From Sphingomonas yunnanensis (GTDB taxonomy: Bacteria; Pseudomonadota; Alphaproteobacteria; Sphingomonadales; Sphingomonadaceae): 64,000 bases of DNA. This document shows, piece by piece, positions 1 through 9,707 of this stretch. Location of the stretch: positions 1 to 64,000 of the forward strand of contig NZ_JAIOKB010000006.1 in the NCBI RefSeq assembly GCF_019898765.1. The letters run 5' to 3'. Made by a program: the position numbers and the translations under genes. The number at the start of each line of letters is the position of its first letter. Within the stretch, counting starts at the first letter, position 1. The notes below the pieces were generated by a model that saw only the letters and a list, made by a program, of their open reading frames with translations, was not told the DNA's origin and did no database searches.

Positions 1-870
1 CCGCGCGGTCAGGTCGCCGCGCGCGAGCGAGTCGAGCCCGCTGCCGACGCTGTCGACGATCAGGCGGGTCTGCTCCTGCTTGGCGCGCTCGGCGGCGACG
101 AGCTGGTCGCGGAACGCCACCATCGAGCCGGCGAGCTCGCCCACCTCGTCGCGCCGGGGATCGACCGCGACCTCGGCGTCGAGGTCGCCCGCGCCGAGCC
201 GCCGCATCGTCGCGGTCATCGCCGTCAGCGGCGTGGCGATGCCGCGGATCAGCGAGAGCAGCATGAAAACGGTGAGCGCGAGCACCGCGACGGCGATCGC
301 GATCGAGACATCGCGCGAGGTCGTGTAGGTCGCGTTAGCCGCGGCCATGTCGCCGTCCATCAGGCTGACCTGGATCGCCTTCAGCTTGCCGGCATCATCG
401 CTGGCCTGATCGTATTTTGCCTTGCTGCGCCGGAAGCTGGCGAGTGCCGCGTCGTTTTGATTGTCATGCGACAGCGTCAGTGTGGTCTTCGACTGCGCCA
501 GGTAAGTGTGCCAGTCTGCCTCGAAGCGCTCGAACATGGATCGTGCGGCAGGGTTCTTGAGCGCCTCGTTCAAGAAGCTCGCGTTCTTGCCGACCTCGGC
601 CGCCTGCGCTGCCGCGTCAGTCTCGGCAGCAGCGATGTCGGCGGGCGCCTCTGACAAGATGCTGTTCGCCTCCGCATTCCGGTAGTCCGACGTCGCCGTG
701 TCGAGTGCGGCAACGGCGACCAACTTGTCCCGTCGGTCGTGCCCGAGCAGCTCGGCAGCGCCGTTCAAGGTGCGCTGGCTGGTGATCGACGCGGCTGCCA
801 TGAGCAGGAGGGAGCCGAGTAGGATGCCGAAGGCAACAAGCAGCTTCGAGCTGATCTTCAGGTTCTTCAC
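1..870 (-). CDS. Methyl-accepting chemotaxis protein, N-terminal part (runs off left edge)
   Basis: The 290 visible residues begin at a GTG (870) and continue past base 1. TM1 is at about residues 9-28. A helical periplasmic segment of the 4HB_MCP type covers about 30-185, TM2 about 187-208, and a HAMP domain about 208-262 (PLTAMTATMRRLGAGDLDAEV). A second HAMP-like stretch (SLARGDLTAR) starts at the edge. The methyl-accepting signalling domain must lie outside the window. It is an inner-membrane receptor that would signal to CheA/CheW; the ligand cannot be read. No strong Shine-Dalgarno precedes the GTG, so the exact start is uncertain. It is transcribed away from the catabolic island. Confidence 0.85.
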   Translation of the reverse strand, partial: MKNLKISSKLLVAFGILLGSLLLMAAASITSQRTLNGAAELLGHDRRDKLVAVAALDTATSDYRNAEANSILSEAPADIAAAETDAAAQAAEVGKNASFLNEALKNPAARSMFERFEADWHTYLAQSKTTLTLSHDNQNDAALASFRRSKAKYDQASDDAGKLKAIQVSLMDGDMAAANATYTTSRDVSIAIAVAVLALTVFMLLSLIRGIATPLTAMTATMRRLGAGDLDAEVAVDPRRDEVGELAGSMVAFRDQLVAAERAKQEQTRLIVDSVGSGLDSLARGDLTAR

Positions 871-1065
871 GTTTGCGACACTCTCAAGAGGTGTCAGCAA
901 CGTAGAGCAACATATGTTAAGGAGCTGCCACCGCCTAGGCGCTTTAGACGGCCACCGAATCCGCCTGGGCGGAAGCTACGGTCAGCGAGCTTCGATGGAT
1001 TCCGGAACGAAGTGCCAGCTGGGGAAGCGAGGCCTGCAGCGGTCAACCGGCGAGGGGCCGGGCTT

Positions 1066-1130
1066 AAGATGAACACATGTCTGAGGTCGGAACGAGCGCA
1101 TGGCACTTGGAGCGGCCGTTATTGGGTCAA
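1066..1130 (+). repeat. Dispersed intergenic repeat, copy A
   Basis: This is a degenerate copy of the 60-65 bp family seen nine times in the window. It starts GATGAACA and ends near GGCCGTTATTGGGTCA. It lies in the 509-bp gap between the chemoreceptor (870) and the first catabolic gene (1380). Apart from this copy and the operator at 1352, nothing else is recognisable in the gap. It is the most diverged copy, and I include it mainly because its two ends match. Confidence 0.5.
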
Positions 1131-1351
1131 GCGCTTATAAGGAGCCGGCGTTACCGGATCGAACCTTCGCCAACCAACGTGTCGGGTGACCGGTGCTCAC
1201 CTCCCTCTGACGAATTTGGCACTCGCGCAGTCGACACTCGCCGCAGGGCACACCCATAGATCAGCTATGGAGCAGTCACCAAGCGCCGCCTGGGTCGCGT
1301 TCCTTTGGCAGGCATCTCGCTTGTAACCACCACCAAAGCAGATTACGAAGA

Positions 1352-1365
1352 TGCATTCGAATGCA
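1352..1365. promoter_or_regulatory. Putative LacI-family operator 1 (perfect palindrome)
   Basis: TGCATTCGAATGCA is a perfect 14-bp inverted repeat. It ends 14 bases before the start codon of the first histidinol-dehydrogenase-like gene, just ahead of its AGGAG-type ribosome binding site. Variants occur upstream of every other transcription unit of the island. The protein that binds is inferred to be the LacI regulator at 9708-10769. Confidence 0.8.
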
Positions 1366-1379
1366 CAGGAGCGGGTGGG

Positions 1380-2708
1380 ATGGCGGAGTGGCTTAAGCGA
1401 GGGCGCAATGCGGAGGCGACCGCCAGCAACGATCGGCAGATACGGGATACGGTCGAAGCGATACTGGCTGACATCGCCGAGCGCGGCGACGTGGCCGTCC
1501 GCGAGTTGTCGATCCGCTTCGACAAGTGGGACCGCGACGACTACCGGCTCTCCGACCGCGAGATCCAGGATTGCATCGATCAGATGTCCGCACAGGACAT
1601 CAAGGATATCGAGTTCGCGCAGGCGCAAGTTCGCAACTTTGCCCGGATCCAGCGCGAGTCGCTGTCCGATGTGGAGGTGGAGACGCTGCCCGGCGTCGTG
1701 CTCGGTCACCGCAACGTGCCGGTCAACGCCGCGGGCTGCTACGTGCCCGGCGGCAAGTACCCGCTGCTCGCCTCGGCGCACATGAGCGTCATCACGGCGA
1801 AGGTCGCGGGCGTACCGCGGGTCGTCACGTGTGCGCCGCCATTTCAGGGCAGGCCCGCGCCCGCGATCGTCGCCGCGCAGGCGATGGCCGGTGCCGATGA
1901 GATCTACTGCCTGGGCGGCATTCAAGCGGTCGCGGCGATGGGCATCGGCACGCCGTCGATTGCCCCGGTCGACATCCTCGTCGGCCCTGGAAACGCCTTC
2001 GTCGCCGAGGCTAAGCGACAGCTGTTCGGCCGTGTCGGCATCGACCTGTTCGCGGGTCCGACCGAGACGCTGGTGATCGCGGATGAGCAGGGCGCGGACG
2101 CCGAACTGTGCGCCACCGATCTGCTGGGGCAGGCGGAGCACGGCCCAGACAGCCCGGCTATCCTGCTCACCACGTCCGAGAAGCTGGCGCGCGAGACGTT
2201 GGCGGAGATCGAGCGCCTGCTCGAGATCCTGCCGACTGCCGATTACGCCCGGCGGGCGTGGGAGAGCTACGGCGAGGTAATTGTGGCCGAGGACGAGGCG
2301 GAGATGGTGCGCATCGCCGACGACATCGCCTCAGAGCACGTTCAGGTGATGACTCGCGACCCCGACTATTTTCTCGCGAACATGACCAACTACGGTGCCC
2401 TGTTCCTGGGGCCACGGACGAACGTGGCATTTGGCGACAAGGTGATCGGCACCAACCACACGCTGCCGACGCGGAAGGCGGCACGCTATACGGGCGGTCT
2501 CTGGGTGGGCAAGTTCCTCAAGACCTGCACCTATCAGCGCGTGACCAGCGACGCCGCTTCCGCGCAGATCGGCGAGTATTGCAGCAGGCTCTGTGCGCTG
2601 GAGGGCTTCGCCGGGCACGGCGAACAGGCCAACGTTCGCGTGCGTCGGTACGGGGGGCGCAACGTGCCCTATGCCGGCGCAGCGGAGCCGCTGGTCGCCG
2701 CCGAATGA
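1380..2708 (+). CDS. Histidinol dehydrogenase-like NAD-dependent oxidoreductase, paralog 1
   Basis: 442 residues of the HisD fold. The zinc and catalytic positions are recognisable: QAEHGPD (Gln/His ligands), SEHVQV (Glu-His general bases), the Asp in [14 protein letters not shown], and a C-terminal GHGEQ histidine. There are no other his genes nearby, and catabolic genes overlap it downstream, so it is probably a catabolic four-electron alcohol-to-acid dehydrogenase like sulfopropanediol dehydrogenase HpsN rather than a histidine biosynthesis enzyme. The substrate is unknown. A longer reading frame opens at 1305, but the operator at 1352 and an AGGAG-type site favour ATG 1380, which also aligns with paralog 2. 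It is the first gene of a four-gene operon and overlaps the SDR by 4 bases (ATGA). Confidence 0.85.
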   Translation: MAEWLKRGRNAEATASNDRQIRDTVEAILADIAERGDVAVRELSIRFDKWDRDDYRLSDREIQDCIDQMSAQDIKDIEFAQAQVRNFARIQRESLSDVEVETLPGVVLGHRNVPVNAAGCYVPGGKYPLLASAHMSVITAKVAGVPRVVTCAPPFQGRPAPAIVAAQAMAGADEIYCLGGIQAVAAMGIGTPSIAPVDILVGPGNAFVAEAKRQLFGRVGIDLFAGPTETLVIADEQGADAELCATDLLGQAEHGPDSPAILLTTSEKLARETLAEIERLLEILPTADYARRAWESYGEVIVAEDEAEMVRIADDIASEHVQVMTRDPDYFLANMTNYGALFLGPRTNVAFGDKVIGTNHTLPTRKAARYTGGLWVGKFLKTCTYQRVTSDAASAQIGEYCSRLCALEGFAGHGEQANVRVRRYGGRNVPYAGAAEPLVAAE

Positions 2709-3472
2709 TCGATCTGCCACGTTCGCCAGGCTTCCGGCTGGACGGCTTGCGTGCGCTGGTGACCGGGGCAGGGCGCGGCATCGGGCTGGCCGCGGCCGCC
2801 GCGCTGGCCGAGGCGGGCGCTCACGTCACCCTGGCGGCGCGCACCGTTTCGGAGATCGAGGCAGCAGCCGGGGCGATCACCGCCGCGGGGGGCTTGGCCC
2901 GCGCGCTGGTACTGGACGTGCTCGACACGGCCACGACGCGCGCCACCATCGCGGCGCAGGGGTCGTTCGAGATTCTCGTCAACAACGCCGGCACCAACAG
3001 GCCGAAGCCGTTCGTGGCGGTCTCTGAGGACGATTACGACGCCGTGCTCGACCTCAACCTCAAGGCCGCCTTCTTCGTGGCCCAGTCCGTGGCCGACGGT
3101 ATGATCGGCGCGGCTCATGGCGGCTCGATCATCCATATGGGATCGCAGATGGGGCATGTCGGCGGGCTCCGGCGGACGCTCTACTGCGCGTCGAAGTGGG
3201 CTCTGGAGGGCATGTCGAAGGCGATGGCGCTCGACCTGGCGCCGCACCGTATCCGATCGAACACGATCGCGCCGACCTTCATCGAGACGCCGATGACCCG
3301 TCCCTTCCTCGACGACGCCGCGTTCCGCGACGACGTTCTCAAGCGCATCAAGCTCGGACGGCTCGGGAAGGTGGAGGACCTGATGGGCGCCATCGTCTAC
3401 CTTGCTTCTCCTGCCGCCACGATGGTGACGGGCACGAGCCTCGTCGTCGACGGCGGCTGGACCGCGGACTGA
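2705..3472 (+). CDS. SDR family oxidoreductase
   Basis: 255 residues, a classical short-chain dehydrogenase. It has the NAD(P)-binding TGAGRGIG near residue 20, NNAG near 95, the active-site Ser in [15 protein letters not shown] (Tyr-x-x-x-Lys) near 160, and a C-terminal VDGGW end typical of the family. The start ATG overlaps the stop of the upstream HisD-like gene, so the two are probably translationally coupled. It presumably oxidises or reduces a hydroxyl/ketone intermediate of the island's pathway. The sequence does not reveal the substrate. Confidence 0.9.
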   Translation: MIDLPRSPGFRLDGLRALVTGAGRGIGLAAAAALAEAGAHVTLAARTVSEIEAAAGAITAAGGLARALVLDVLDTATTRATIAAQGSFEILVNNAGTNRPKPFVAVSEDDYDAVLDLNLKAAFFVAQSVADGMIGAAHGGSIIHMGSQMGHVGGLRRTLYCASKWALEGMSKAMALDLAPHRIRSNTIAPTFIETPMTRPFLDDAAFRDDVLKRIKLGRLGKVEDLMGAIVYLASPAATMVTGTSLVVDGGWTAD

Positions 3473-3489
3473 CGTCTGAAAGGATCACC

Positions 3490-4641
3490 ATGGTCGACCG
3501 CATACTAACCACCCATGTCGGCTCGCTGCCGCGGAGCCGCGTCGTGACCGACCTGATCTTCGCGCAGGAGCGCGGAGAGCCGGTCGACGCCGCCGTCCTC
3601 GACGACGTACTCGGCGCGGCGGTGGACGCCTGCGTCGCCCGACAGGTCGAGAGCGGCATCGACCTCGTCTCCGATGGCGAGATGTCGAAGATCAGCTACG
3701 CCACGTATATCAAGGACCGGATCACCGGCTTCGACGGCGACTCGCCGCGTACACCGCCGGCGGATCTGGAGGATTTCCCCGCCTTCCTGCAGCGCCAGGC
3801 GGCGGGCGGCGGCACACCGACCTACCGCCGGCCCTGCTGCGTCGGCGCCGTGGCGCCGCGCACGCTGGGCCCGCTCCACGCCGACGTCGCGAACCTCAGC
3901 CGGGCCGTGGCGACGCACCGCCCCGACGGCGCCTTCATGAACGCCGCGTCGCCGGGCGTGATCGCGCTGTTCCAGCCCAACGAATTCTATGCCTCGTCGG
4001 ACGCCTATCTCGAGGCACTCGCAGAGGCCATGCGCCCGGAGTATGAGGCGATCGTCGCCGCCGGTCTGACGCTGCAGCTCGACAGCCCGGATCTCGGGCT
4101 CGGCCGCCACATGATGTACAAGGACCGCAGCGAAGCGGACTACCTCACCCTGATCGAACGGCATGTCGAGGTGCTCAACCATGCCCTTCGCAACGTGCCG
4201 GCGGAAATGGCGCGCATGCATGTCTGCTGGGGCAATTACGAAGGGCCGCACACGCGCGACGTAGAGATGCGCACGATTCTCCCGGTGCTGATGAAGGCAA
4301 AGCCGCAGGGCCTGCTCTTCGAGACCGCGAACCCGCGCCATCAGCATGATTGGCAGGCCTTCAGGGACTTGGCCGCCCTGGTCCCCGACGATCGCGTGCT
4401 GATCCCCGGGGTGATCGACTCGACCACCAACTTCGTCGAGCATCCCGAGGTGGTCGCGCAGCGCATCGATCAGTTCGCCGGGCTGGTCGGGCGCGACCGC
4501 GTGATCGCGGGCACCGACTGCGGGTTCTCGACCTTCGCCGGCTTCGGCGCCGTGGATGCCGACATTGTCTACGCCAAGCTGGCGACGCTCGCGGAAGGCG
4601 CGGCGCGCGCCAGCGAGCGCCTGTGGAAGCGCGCGGCATGA
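3490..4641 (+). CDS. Cobalamin-independent methionine synthase (MetE C-terminal)-like zinc enzyme
   Basis: 383 residues, the single-barrel size of MetE C-terminal-domain homologs. The N-terminus has TTHVGSLPR, typical of the family. The zinc site His-x-Cys is in HVCWGNYEG, and the distal Cys is in GTDCGFSTF. Relatives transfer methyl or alkyl groups to thiols: MetE itself, and epoxyalkane:coenzyme M transferase. In this catabolic operon, methionine synthesis is less likely than methyl/alkyl transfer or bond cleavage on the island's substrate; that is inference. The start ATG follows GAAAGGATC. The stop overlaps the aldolase start (ATGA). Confidence 0.85.
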   Translation: MVDRILTTHVGSLPRSRVVTDLIFAQERGEPVDAAVLDDVLGAAVDACVARQVESGIDLVSDGEMSKISYATYIKDRITGFDGDSPRTPPADLEDFPAFLQRQAAGGGTPTYRRPCCVGAVAPRTLGPLHADVANLSRAVATHRPDGAFMNAASPGVIALFQPNEFYASSDAYLEALAEAMRPEYEAIVAAGLTLQLDSPDLGLGRHMMYKDRSEADYLTLIERHVEVLNHALRNVPAEMARMHVCWGNYEGPHTRDVEMRTILPVLMKAKPQGLLFETANPRHQHDWQAFRDLAALVPDDRVLIPGVIDSTTNFVEHPEVVAQRIDQFAGLVGRDRVIAGTDCGFSTFAGFGAVDADIVYAKLATLAEGAARASERLWKRAA

Positions 4642-5387
4642 CGCTGAAACAGCGCCTCGCCGCGGGGGAGCGCATCGTCGGCACCTTCGTGAAGACTCCG
4701 TCCCCGATCGTCGTGGAGGTGCTGGCGCTGTCGTCGCTCGATTGCCTGTGCCTGGACGCCGAGCATGCGCCCTTTGATCGCGCCGCGATCGACGGCTGCG
4801 TGCTGGCGTCACGCGCGAGCGGCAAGGACGTTCTGGTGCGCGTCGCGAGCACCACGCCGGAACATGTGCTCGGCGCGCTGGACTGTGGCGCCACCGGCGT
4901 GGTTGCCCCGCATGTCCGCTCCGCCGACGAGGCGCGAGCCCTGGTCCGCATGGCGCACTACGGTGCCGGCGGACGGGGCTATGCCGGTTCGTCCCGAGCC
5001 GCTGGCTATACGACGAGGCCGATGGCGGATCATCTCGCCGCCTCCGCACGACGGACGGTAGTGATCGCGCAGATCGAGGATCCCGAAGCTGTCGACGCGA
5101 TCGACGACATCGCGCGGGTGGACGGCATCGACGCGCTCTTCGTCGGCCGCGCCGACCTGACGGTGGCCTATGGCACTGCCGACCAGGACGATCCGCGCGT
5201 TGTCGCGGCGGTCGAGCGCGTCTGCGCCGCCGGACGGGCGTGCGGACGTCCGGTCGGCATGTTCCTGTCGCGCGCGGCCGACATCCCGCTGTGGGGAGAG
5301 AAGGGCGCCACCCTCTTCCTGCTAGGTTCCGACCACGGCTTTCTGCTCGCGGGTGCGAAGGCGCTGGCACAGGTCGGGGCCGCATAA
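4638..5387 (+). CDS. HpcH/HpaI-type aldolase/citrate lyase family protein
   Basis: 249 residues, full length for class II HpcH/HpaI aldolases. Seen: CLDAEHAPFD, APHVRSADEA, the metal-binding Glu in QIEDPEA and Asp in FVGRADLTVAYG. Enzymes of this family reversibly cleave 2-keto-hydroxy acids to pyruvate (or a similar oxo acid) and an aldehyde. As last gene of the operon it probably performs the carbon-carbon cleavage that feeds central metabolism. Its ATG lies within the stop of the MetE-like gene. Confidence 0.88.
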   Translation: MTLKQRLAAGERIVGTFVKTPSPIVVEVLALSSLDCLCLDAEHAPFDRAAIDGCVLASRASGKDVLVRVASTTPEHVLGALDCGATGVVAPHVRSADEARALVRMAHYGAGGRGYAGSSRAAGYTTRPMADHLAASARRTVVIAQIEDPEAVDAIDDIARVDGIDALFVGRADLTVAYGTADQDDPRVVAAVERVCAAGRACGRPVGMFLSRAADIPLWGEKGATLFLLGSDHGFLLAGAKALAQVGAA

Positions 5388-5436
5388 GGGACGTATGCCT
5401 CAAGCGACACCGTAGATCGGCCTGCAGGACGGGCGG

Positions 5437-5455
5437 GACGGCGCGTGATGCCGTC
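5437..5455. terminator. Possible hairpin between convergent operons
   Basis: A GACGGC / GCCGTC stem with a 7-base loop lies in the 86-base gap between the aldolase stop (5387) and the convergent MFS gene stop (5474). It has no T tract, so terminator function is only a guess from position. Confidence 0.3.
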
Positions 5456-5473
5456 AGGTGATGGCGGAGGCCC

Positions 5474-6742
5474 TCACGCGCGGGCCAGCGTCTCGGGCAG
5501 GCTCCGCCAGATCAGCGCCGCGACCACGAAGATGACGCACGAGGCGAGCATCGTCGCCTGGAGGCCAACCGCGCTAGCCAGCGCGCCAGTGGCGAGCGGC
5601 GAGAAGAAGCTGATCAGCCGGCCCCAATTGAAGATCGACGCGGCAGTGGATTTGAGATGCGGCGGGTACAATTCCGCCAGCCATGGCCCCCAGACGATGC
5701 TGCACGAGACGCCGAACCCATAGAGGAAGCCGACCGCCAGCAGCAGTGGCACGATCGTGGGGATCCCGATATAGATCGCGACCGTCGCGGCCGTCAGCGC
5801 GAAGCCGAGCGCGCCGAATCTCCGTCCCAGCCGATCGCAGGCCCAGCCCCAGACGAAGCCGCCGATCATGTTGCCCGCGAACTGCGCCGCGACCAGGTTC
5901 CCGACGATCTCCGGGGGCAGCTGCCGCACCTCCTTGAGGTAGATCGTCAGCCAACCGCTGAAGGCCTGGTAGGCGAAGAAGTTGAGCCCGGTCAGCGTCG
6001 CCAAAAGCAGGGTCCGTCGCCGCACGCTCGGCGCGAACAGCTCGCCGATCGGGAAGCGCGACACCCGAGCGCTCGCTCCGCTCGCCGGCACGATCAACCA
6101 GGCCAAAGCGGCGAGCGCGACGGGCGGTATGCCGCCGAGCCACAGCAGCACGCGCCAATCGCGATCGCCTAAGTGGCCGAGCGCGAGGCCGAGCACGACG
6201 ATGGCGCTGCTGAAGGTCAGATTGACCGCACTCGCCAGCCGACCGCGCACCCGCGGCGCGAACAGGGCGACGTAGATGCCCACGATCACCGGAAAGCTGC
6301 CGCCGAGAAAGAGCCCGAGCACGAAACGCTGTGCCAGCAGCTGTACGTAGCTGTCCACGGCGGCGCCGGCGATCAGCATGACGCCGTAGCCGACCATGAT
6401 CGCGACCAGCATGTTGCGTCGGCCGAGCCGGTCGGCGAGTTGACCGAAGGTGATCGCGCCGATCAGTGCCCCCGCTCCCTGCGCCGAGTAGGCCGATCCC
6501 GCCTGGGTGAGCGACAGGCCGAGGCTGTCGCGGATGAAAGGCCGCAGCACGTCGACCGTGTTCCAGGCCCAGCCGTAGAAGAACTCGGCGACCAGCACGA
6601 AGGCGAACGCCGCCAGGCGGCGAGCTAGCCCGTGTTCAAACGCCGGTTCCGGCGCTTCAAACATCGGCACGACGGTGGCGCCCCCGTCCACGCCGCCCAT
6701 GGCGGGAGCGAGAGTCGTTGCCGTTCCTATCGCGCTGGTCAC
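5474..6742 (-). CDS. MFS transporter, paralog 1
   Basis: 422 residues with about 12 hydrophobic segments. The MFS signature GQLADRLGRRN lies between TM2 and TM3 and is echoed in the second half (WACDRLGRRFG). The N-terminal ~35 residues are hydrophilic. It is an inner-membrane proton-coupled importer, similar to sugar/organic acid symporters. It lies 10 bases downstream of a TonB-dependent receptor on the same strand. Together they would carry one substrate across both membranes. It is clearly paralogous to the MFS gene at 12225-13508 (shared YGWAWN.VDVLRPF and YSAQGAGALIGAI). Confidence 0.9.
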   Translation of the reverse strand: MTSAIGTATTLAPAMGGVDGGATVVPMFEAPEPAFEHGLARRLAAFAFVLVAEFFYGWAWNTVDVLRPFIRDSLGLSLTQAGSAYSAQGAGALIGAITFGQLADRLGRRNMLVAIMVGYGVMLIAGAAVDSYVQLLAQRFVLGLFLGGSFPVIVGIYVALFAPRVRGRLASAVNLTFSSAIVVLGLALGHLGDRDWRVLLWLGGIPPVALAALAWLIVPASGASARVSRFPIGELFAPSVRRRTLLLATLTGLNFFAYQAFSGWLTIYLKEVRQLPPEIVGNLVAAQFAGNMIGGFVWGWACDRLGRRFGALGFALTAATVAIYIGIPTIVPLLLAVGFLYGFGVSCSIVWGPWLAELYPPHLKSTAASIFNWGRLISFFSPLATGALASAVGLQATMLASCVIFVVAALIWRSLPETLARA

Positions 6743-6752
6743 CCTCGACTCC

Positions 6753-9437
6753 TCAGCGCTGGAAGCGGAGCCGCAGGCCGTACATGCGCGGCGGTTCGTA
6801 GCTCGCCTGCAGCGGCGTGCCGCCGTAGGAGACGAGCGTCTGTATGCTCTCGTTGGTGATGTTGTCGACGAAGGCGATCAGCGACAGCTGTTTGTTGACC
6901 TCGTAGGTCAGCGTGGCGTCCAGCTTCAACCATGGCTCCTCCCGCGCGAGCCGGTCGTTGAACGACTGCTCGTCATGGTGCCCGGCAAAGGACGCGGCGA
7001 CGAACGGCGTCAGGGCCGAGTCCCCGCCCAGATCGATCCGGTAGGAGGCGTAGGCCGAGCCCGAGTATTTCGGCGAATGCGGGATGTTGTTGCCGGAGAG
7101 GTCGCAGACGAACGACAGGGCCGGCTGCCCGGCGCCGCCGGTTCCAGTCAGCGGCTGGCAATCGTAGCCTGGAGCGATGACGCGACGCTGTCCGATGCCC
7201 GCGATCGTCACTCCGTTGACGACGGTCGGCGCCGTCGCCGTCGGATCGTTGACGAGGATCGATCCGCCGAACGGCAGCGGGACGTTCTCGAACTTCGAGT
7301 ACTTGGCGTTGAGCAGCGACAGGTTCGCTCCGATCGTGAGCTCCGGCGTCGGCTCCCAGATCGCCTCCGCCTCAATGCCGTAGGAGCGCGCGCGCGCGGC
7401 GTTGAAGGTCGTCTGCAGCGTCGTGCCCCCGACGATGATCTGGCGACTCTCCTGCAGATCTCGGTACTTGTTGTAGAAGGCCGACAGGTTGAGTTGGACC
7501 GTGTTGCCGAAGAAGCGGTTCTTTGCGCCGAGCTCGAACGCGGTGACCTTCTCGGGACCGAACGTCGGCGCGCTCTGCGCGGCGGCGAGACCGGCGTTGA
7601 AGCCACCCGAGCGGAAACCGGTCGAGGCGCTGGCGTAGAGCAGGTTGCTGTCGGTCACCTGCAGCTCCGTGCCCGCCTTCCACGTGACTTGGCTGAACTC
7701 TAGAGGGCAGTAGGTGGACGCCACCTGCTGACCGGTCGCGTTGAGGATCGTCGCCGCAGTGACGCCGTCGTCGCCGCAGTTCGACGGTTTCGCCGGGAAG
7801 ATGCTGAGCGGCGGCGTCGGGTCGTTGATCGTCACCTGCGTCAGTGGATTGACGCCGTTCGGCAGCGTGGCGGGCAGGTACCAGAACGCAGTGGCGTTGA
7901 GATACTCCTTCTTCTCGTGCGTGTAGCGCACACCGCCGGTGACCGACCACGCGTCGGTGACATGGAACGTGGCCTGGCCGTAGGCGGCTCTCGAGTATAC
8001 CTTCACGCGCTCGTACTGGTACGTGCCGTTGTTCTGCGATCCGGTGATGGGCGTCGCCAGCGCGCTGGAGCGGATCACGCGCGGCAGCTGCTGATTGATG
8101 AAACCGTTCACCAGCGTGTCGTTGAGGAAGTAGCCGCCGAGCACATATTCGAACCGCTGCGACTTCGACGACAGCAGCTGCACCTCCTGACTGAAGGTGT
8201 CCGTGTGCGTGCGCGCCAGATCGATCGCGATCGACGAGGACGAGAAGTCGGAGTCGGTGGTCCGCTTGCCGCGGTATTTCACGTAGCCGGTGATCGACTT
8301 CAGCGACACGGCGCCGAAATCGTAGGACGCGGTCAACGAGGTGGATGCCTGGTAGAGGTTCCGGAACGGCTTGTAGTCGTTCGAGACGGTGAATTCGTCC
8401 CCCGGGTTGTCGATCGGAATGCCGAGATCGACGCCGGTGCCGACCGGACCGAGCGGGCCGGCCGCGGTGGTGGTGCAGTCCCGCACTCCGTCGCGGTTGC
8501 CGGCGCGCTCGTTCAGATAGACGATGCTGGGTGAGTTGAAGAGGATCTGACACGTGGCCGGATCGATGTACGATCCGATCTGCTTGTAGCCGAACGCCGA
8601 GGCGCCGTTGCCGCCCTGCTTGGCGTAGTCGGCACGAAAGGTAGCGCTGAAATCGCCGACGTCCCACTTCACCGAGCCGCGGACATATTGCTTGTTTTCG
8701 TCGAAGAGATCTGCCTGGGGGTCGTAGCTGTTCTTGACCCATCCATCGGCATAGTCGGTGACGCCGACGAGGCGTACCGCCACGTTCTCCGTCAGCGGTA
8801 CGTTGACGTACCCTTCGAACCGCACCTTGTCGTAGTTGCCGACCGTCAGCGTCGATCCGTAGTCAAGCTCATGCGTGGGCGCGTTGGTGGTCACGACTAT
8901 GTTGCCGCCGAAGGTGTTGCGACCGTAGAGCGTTCCCTGCGGTCCTCGCTGCACCTCCAGCGTAGCGACGTCGGCGAAGCCGAGCGACGCTTGGCTGGTA
9001 CGAGACTGATAGATGCCGTCGATGAAATAGCCGATGGTCGGATCGCCGGTAACGCCGTTGTTGGCGGTGCGGACGCCACGCATCGCGGGGCGGACGTCGG
9101 AACCGGTCTGGCCGAAACTGAAGCCCGGCACGAACTCGTTGAGCCGCGACATGTCGACGACGCCGCGGTTCTTCAGGGTGTCACCCGAGATCGCGGTGAT
9201 CGCCAGCGGCACCGTCTGCAGGTTCTCCTCGCGACGTTGCGCCGTCACGACGATGTCGCCGATGCCGCCGCCCTGCTCTCCCGCGGACGTGTCGGCGACC
9301 GCGGCGTTGCTCTGCGGTTGTGAGGCGGTGTCCACCGCGCCAGGCGCGCTCGCCTGATCGCCCTGCGCGAACGCGGGCTGAGTACCAGCGACGAGCGCCA
9401 GCGCAGAGGTACCGAAAATGAGCTTAAAAACCGACAT
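6753..9437 (-). CDS. TonB-dependent receptor, paralog 1
   Basis: 894 residues with a signal peptide ending near AFAQG. A TonB-box-like stretch (DIVVTAQRREE) is followed by a plug domain (QRGPQGTLYGRNTFGGNI) and a long beta-barrel ending in a C-terminal aromatic residue pattern (LRLRFQR). It lacks an STN domain, so no sigma/anti-sigma signalling is expected. It is the first gene of a two-gene unit with the MFS transporter. An operator-like site lies 68 bases upstream of its ATG. The substrate is unknown but should be the inducer-linked compound of the island. Confidence 0.92.
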   Translation of the reverse strand: MSVFKLIFGTSALALVAGTQPAFAQGDQASAPGAVDTASQPQSNAAVADTSAGEQGGGIGDIVVTAQRREENLQTVPLAITAISGDTLKNRGVVDMSRLNEFVPGFSFGQTGSDVRPAMRGVRTANNGVTGDPTIGYFIDGIYQSRTSQASLGFADVATLEVQRGPQGTLYGRNTFGGNIVVTTNAPTHELDYGSTLTVGNYDKVRFEGYVNVPLTENVAVRLVGVTDYADGWVKNSYDPQADLFDENKQYVRGSVKWDVGDFSATFRADYAKQGGNGASAFGYKQIGSYIDPATCQILFNSPSIVYLNERAGNRDGVRDCTTTAAGPLGPVGTGVDLGIPIDNPGDEFTVSNDYKPFRNLYQASTSLTASYDFGAVSLKSITGYVKYRGKRTTDSDFSSSSIAIDLARTHTDTFSQEVQLLSSKSQRFEYVLGGYFLNDTLVNGFINQQLPRVIRSSALATPITGSQNNGTYQYERVKVYSRAAYGQATFHVTDAWSVTGGVRYTHEKKEYLNATAFWYLPATLPNGVNPLTQVTINDPTPPLSIFPAKPSNCGDDGVTAATILNATGQQVASTYCPLEFSQVTWKAGTELQVTDSNLLYASASTGFRSGGFNAGLAAAQSAPTFGPEKVTAFELGAKNRFFGNTVQLNLSAFYNKYRDLQESRQIIVGGTTLQTTFNAARARSYGIEAEAIWEPTPELTIGANLSLLNAKYSKFENVPLPFGGSILVNDPTATAPTVVNGVTIAGIGQRRVIAPGYDCQPLTGTGGAGQPALSFVCDLSGNNIPHSPKYSGSAYASYRIDLGGDSALTPFVAASFAGHHDEQSFNDRLAREEPWLKLDATLTYEVNKQLSLIAFVDNITNESIQTLVSYGGTPLQASYEPPRMYGLRLRFQR

Positions 9438-9504
9438 GCTGCCCCCTCATGTTCGTTTATTGCGAGGAGGCTATCGACGCCGCACATACCTGTCCACGAG
9501 TTTT

Positions 9505-9518
9505 TGCATTCGAAGTAC
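9505..9518. promoter_or_regulatory. Putative LacI-family operator 2 (one strong half-site)
   Basis: TGCATTCGAAGTAC matches the perfect island palindrome at 10 of 14 positions. The left half is intact and the right half degenerate. It lies 68 bases upstream of the TonB-receptor/MFS unit. It is the weakest of the six sites. Confidence 0.6.
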
Positions 9519-9707
9519 AAAGGCAAGCCACTCGCGTGGCGGTCTGCCTGACGCGCGAGAGCTCGCGTTTGACGTTGATCGCAAGAGCCAGATAGGGCCG
9601 TCTTCCGCAACGCCGACGCCATCGCGAGATCGGCGGGGCGCCGTGCTGAGTGACACCCAGCCGTCCGTCATACAGGCGTTTTGCGGTTCCGAATGCGCCC
9701 GCGCGCG

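Noticed and set aside
1380..2708. HisD-like gene as true histidine biosynthesis hisD
   Set aside because: No other his gene is nearby, a second paralog lies in the same regulon, and the operon is catabolic with LacI control.
3505..5403. 632-codon minus-strand frame opposite the MetE-like and aldolase genes
   Set aside because: Both plus-strand genes have intact family motifs and overlapping starts; the antisense frame is low-complexity.
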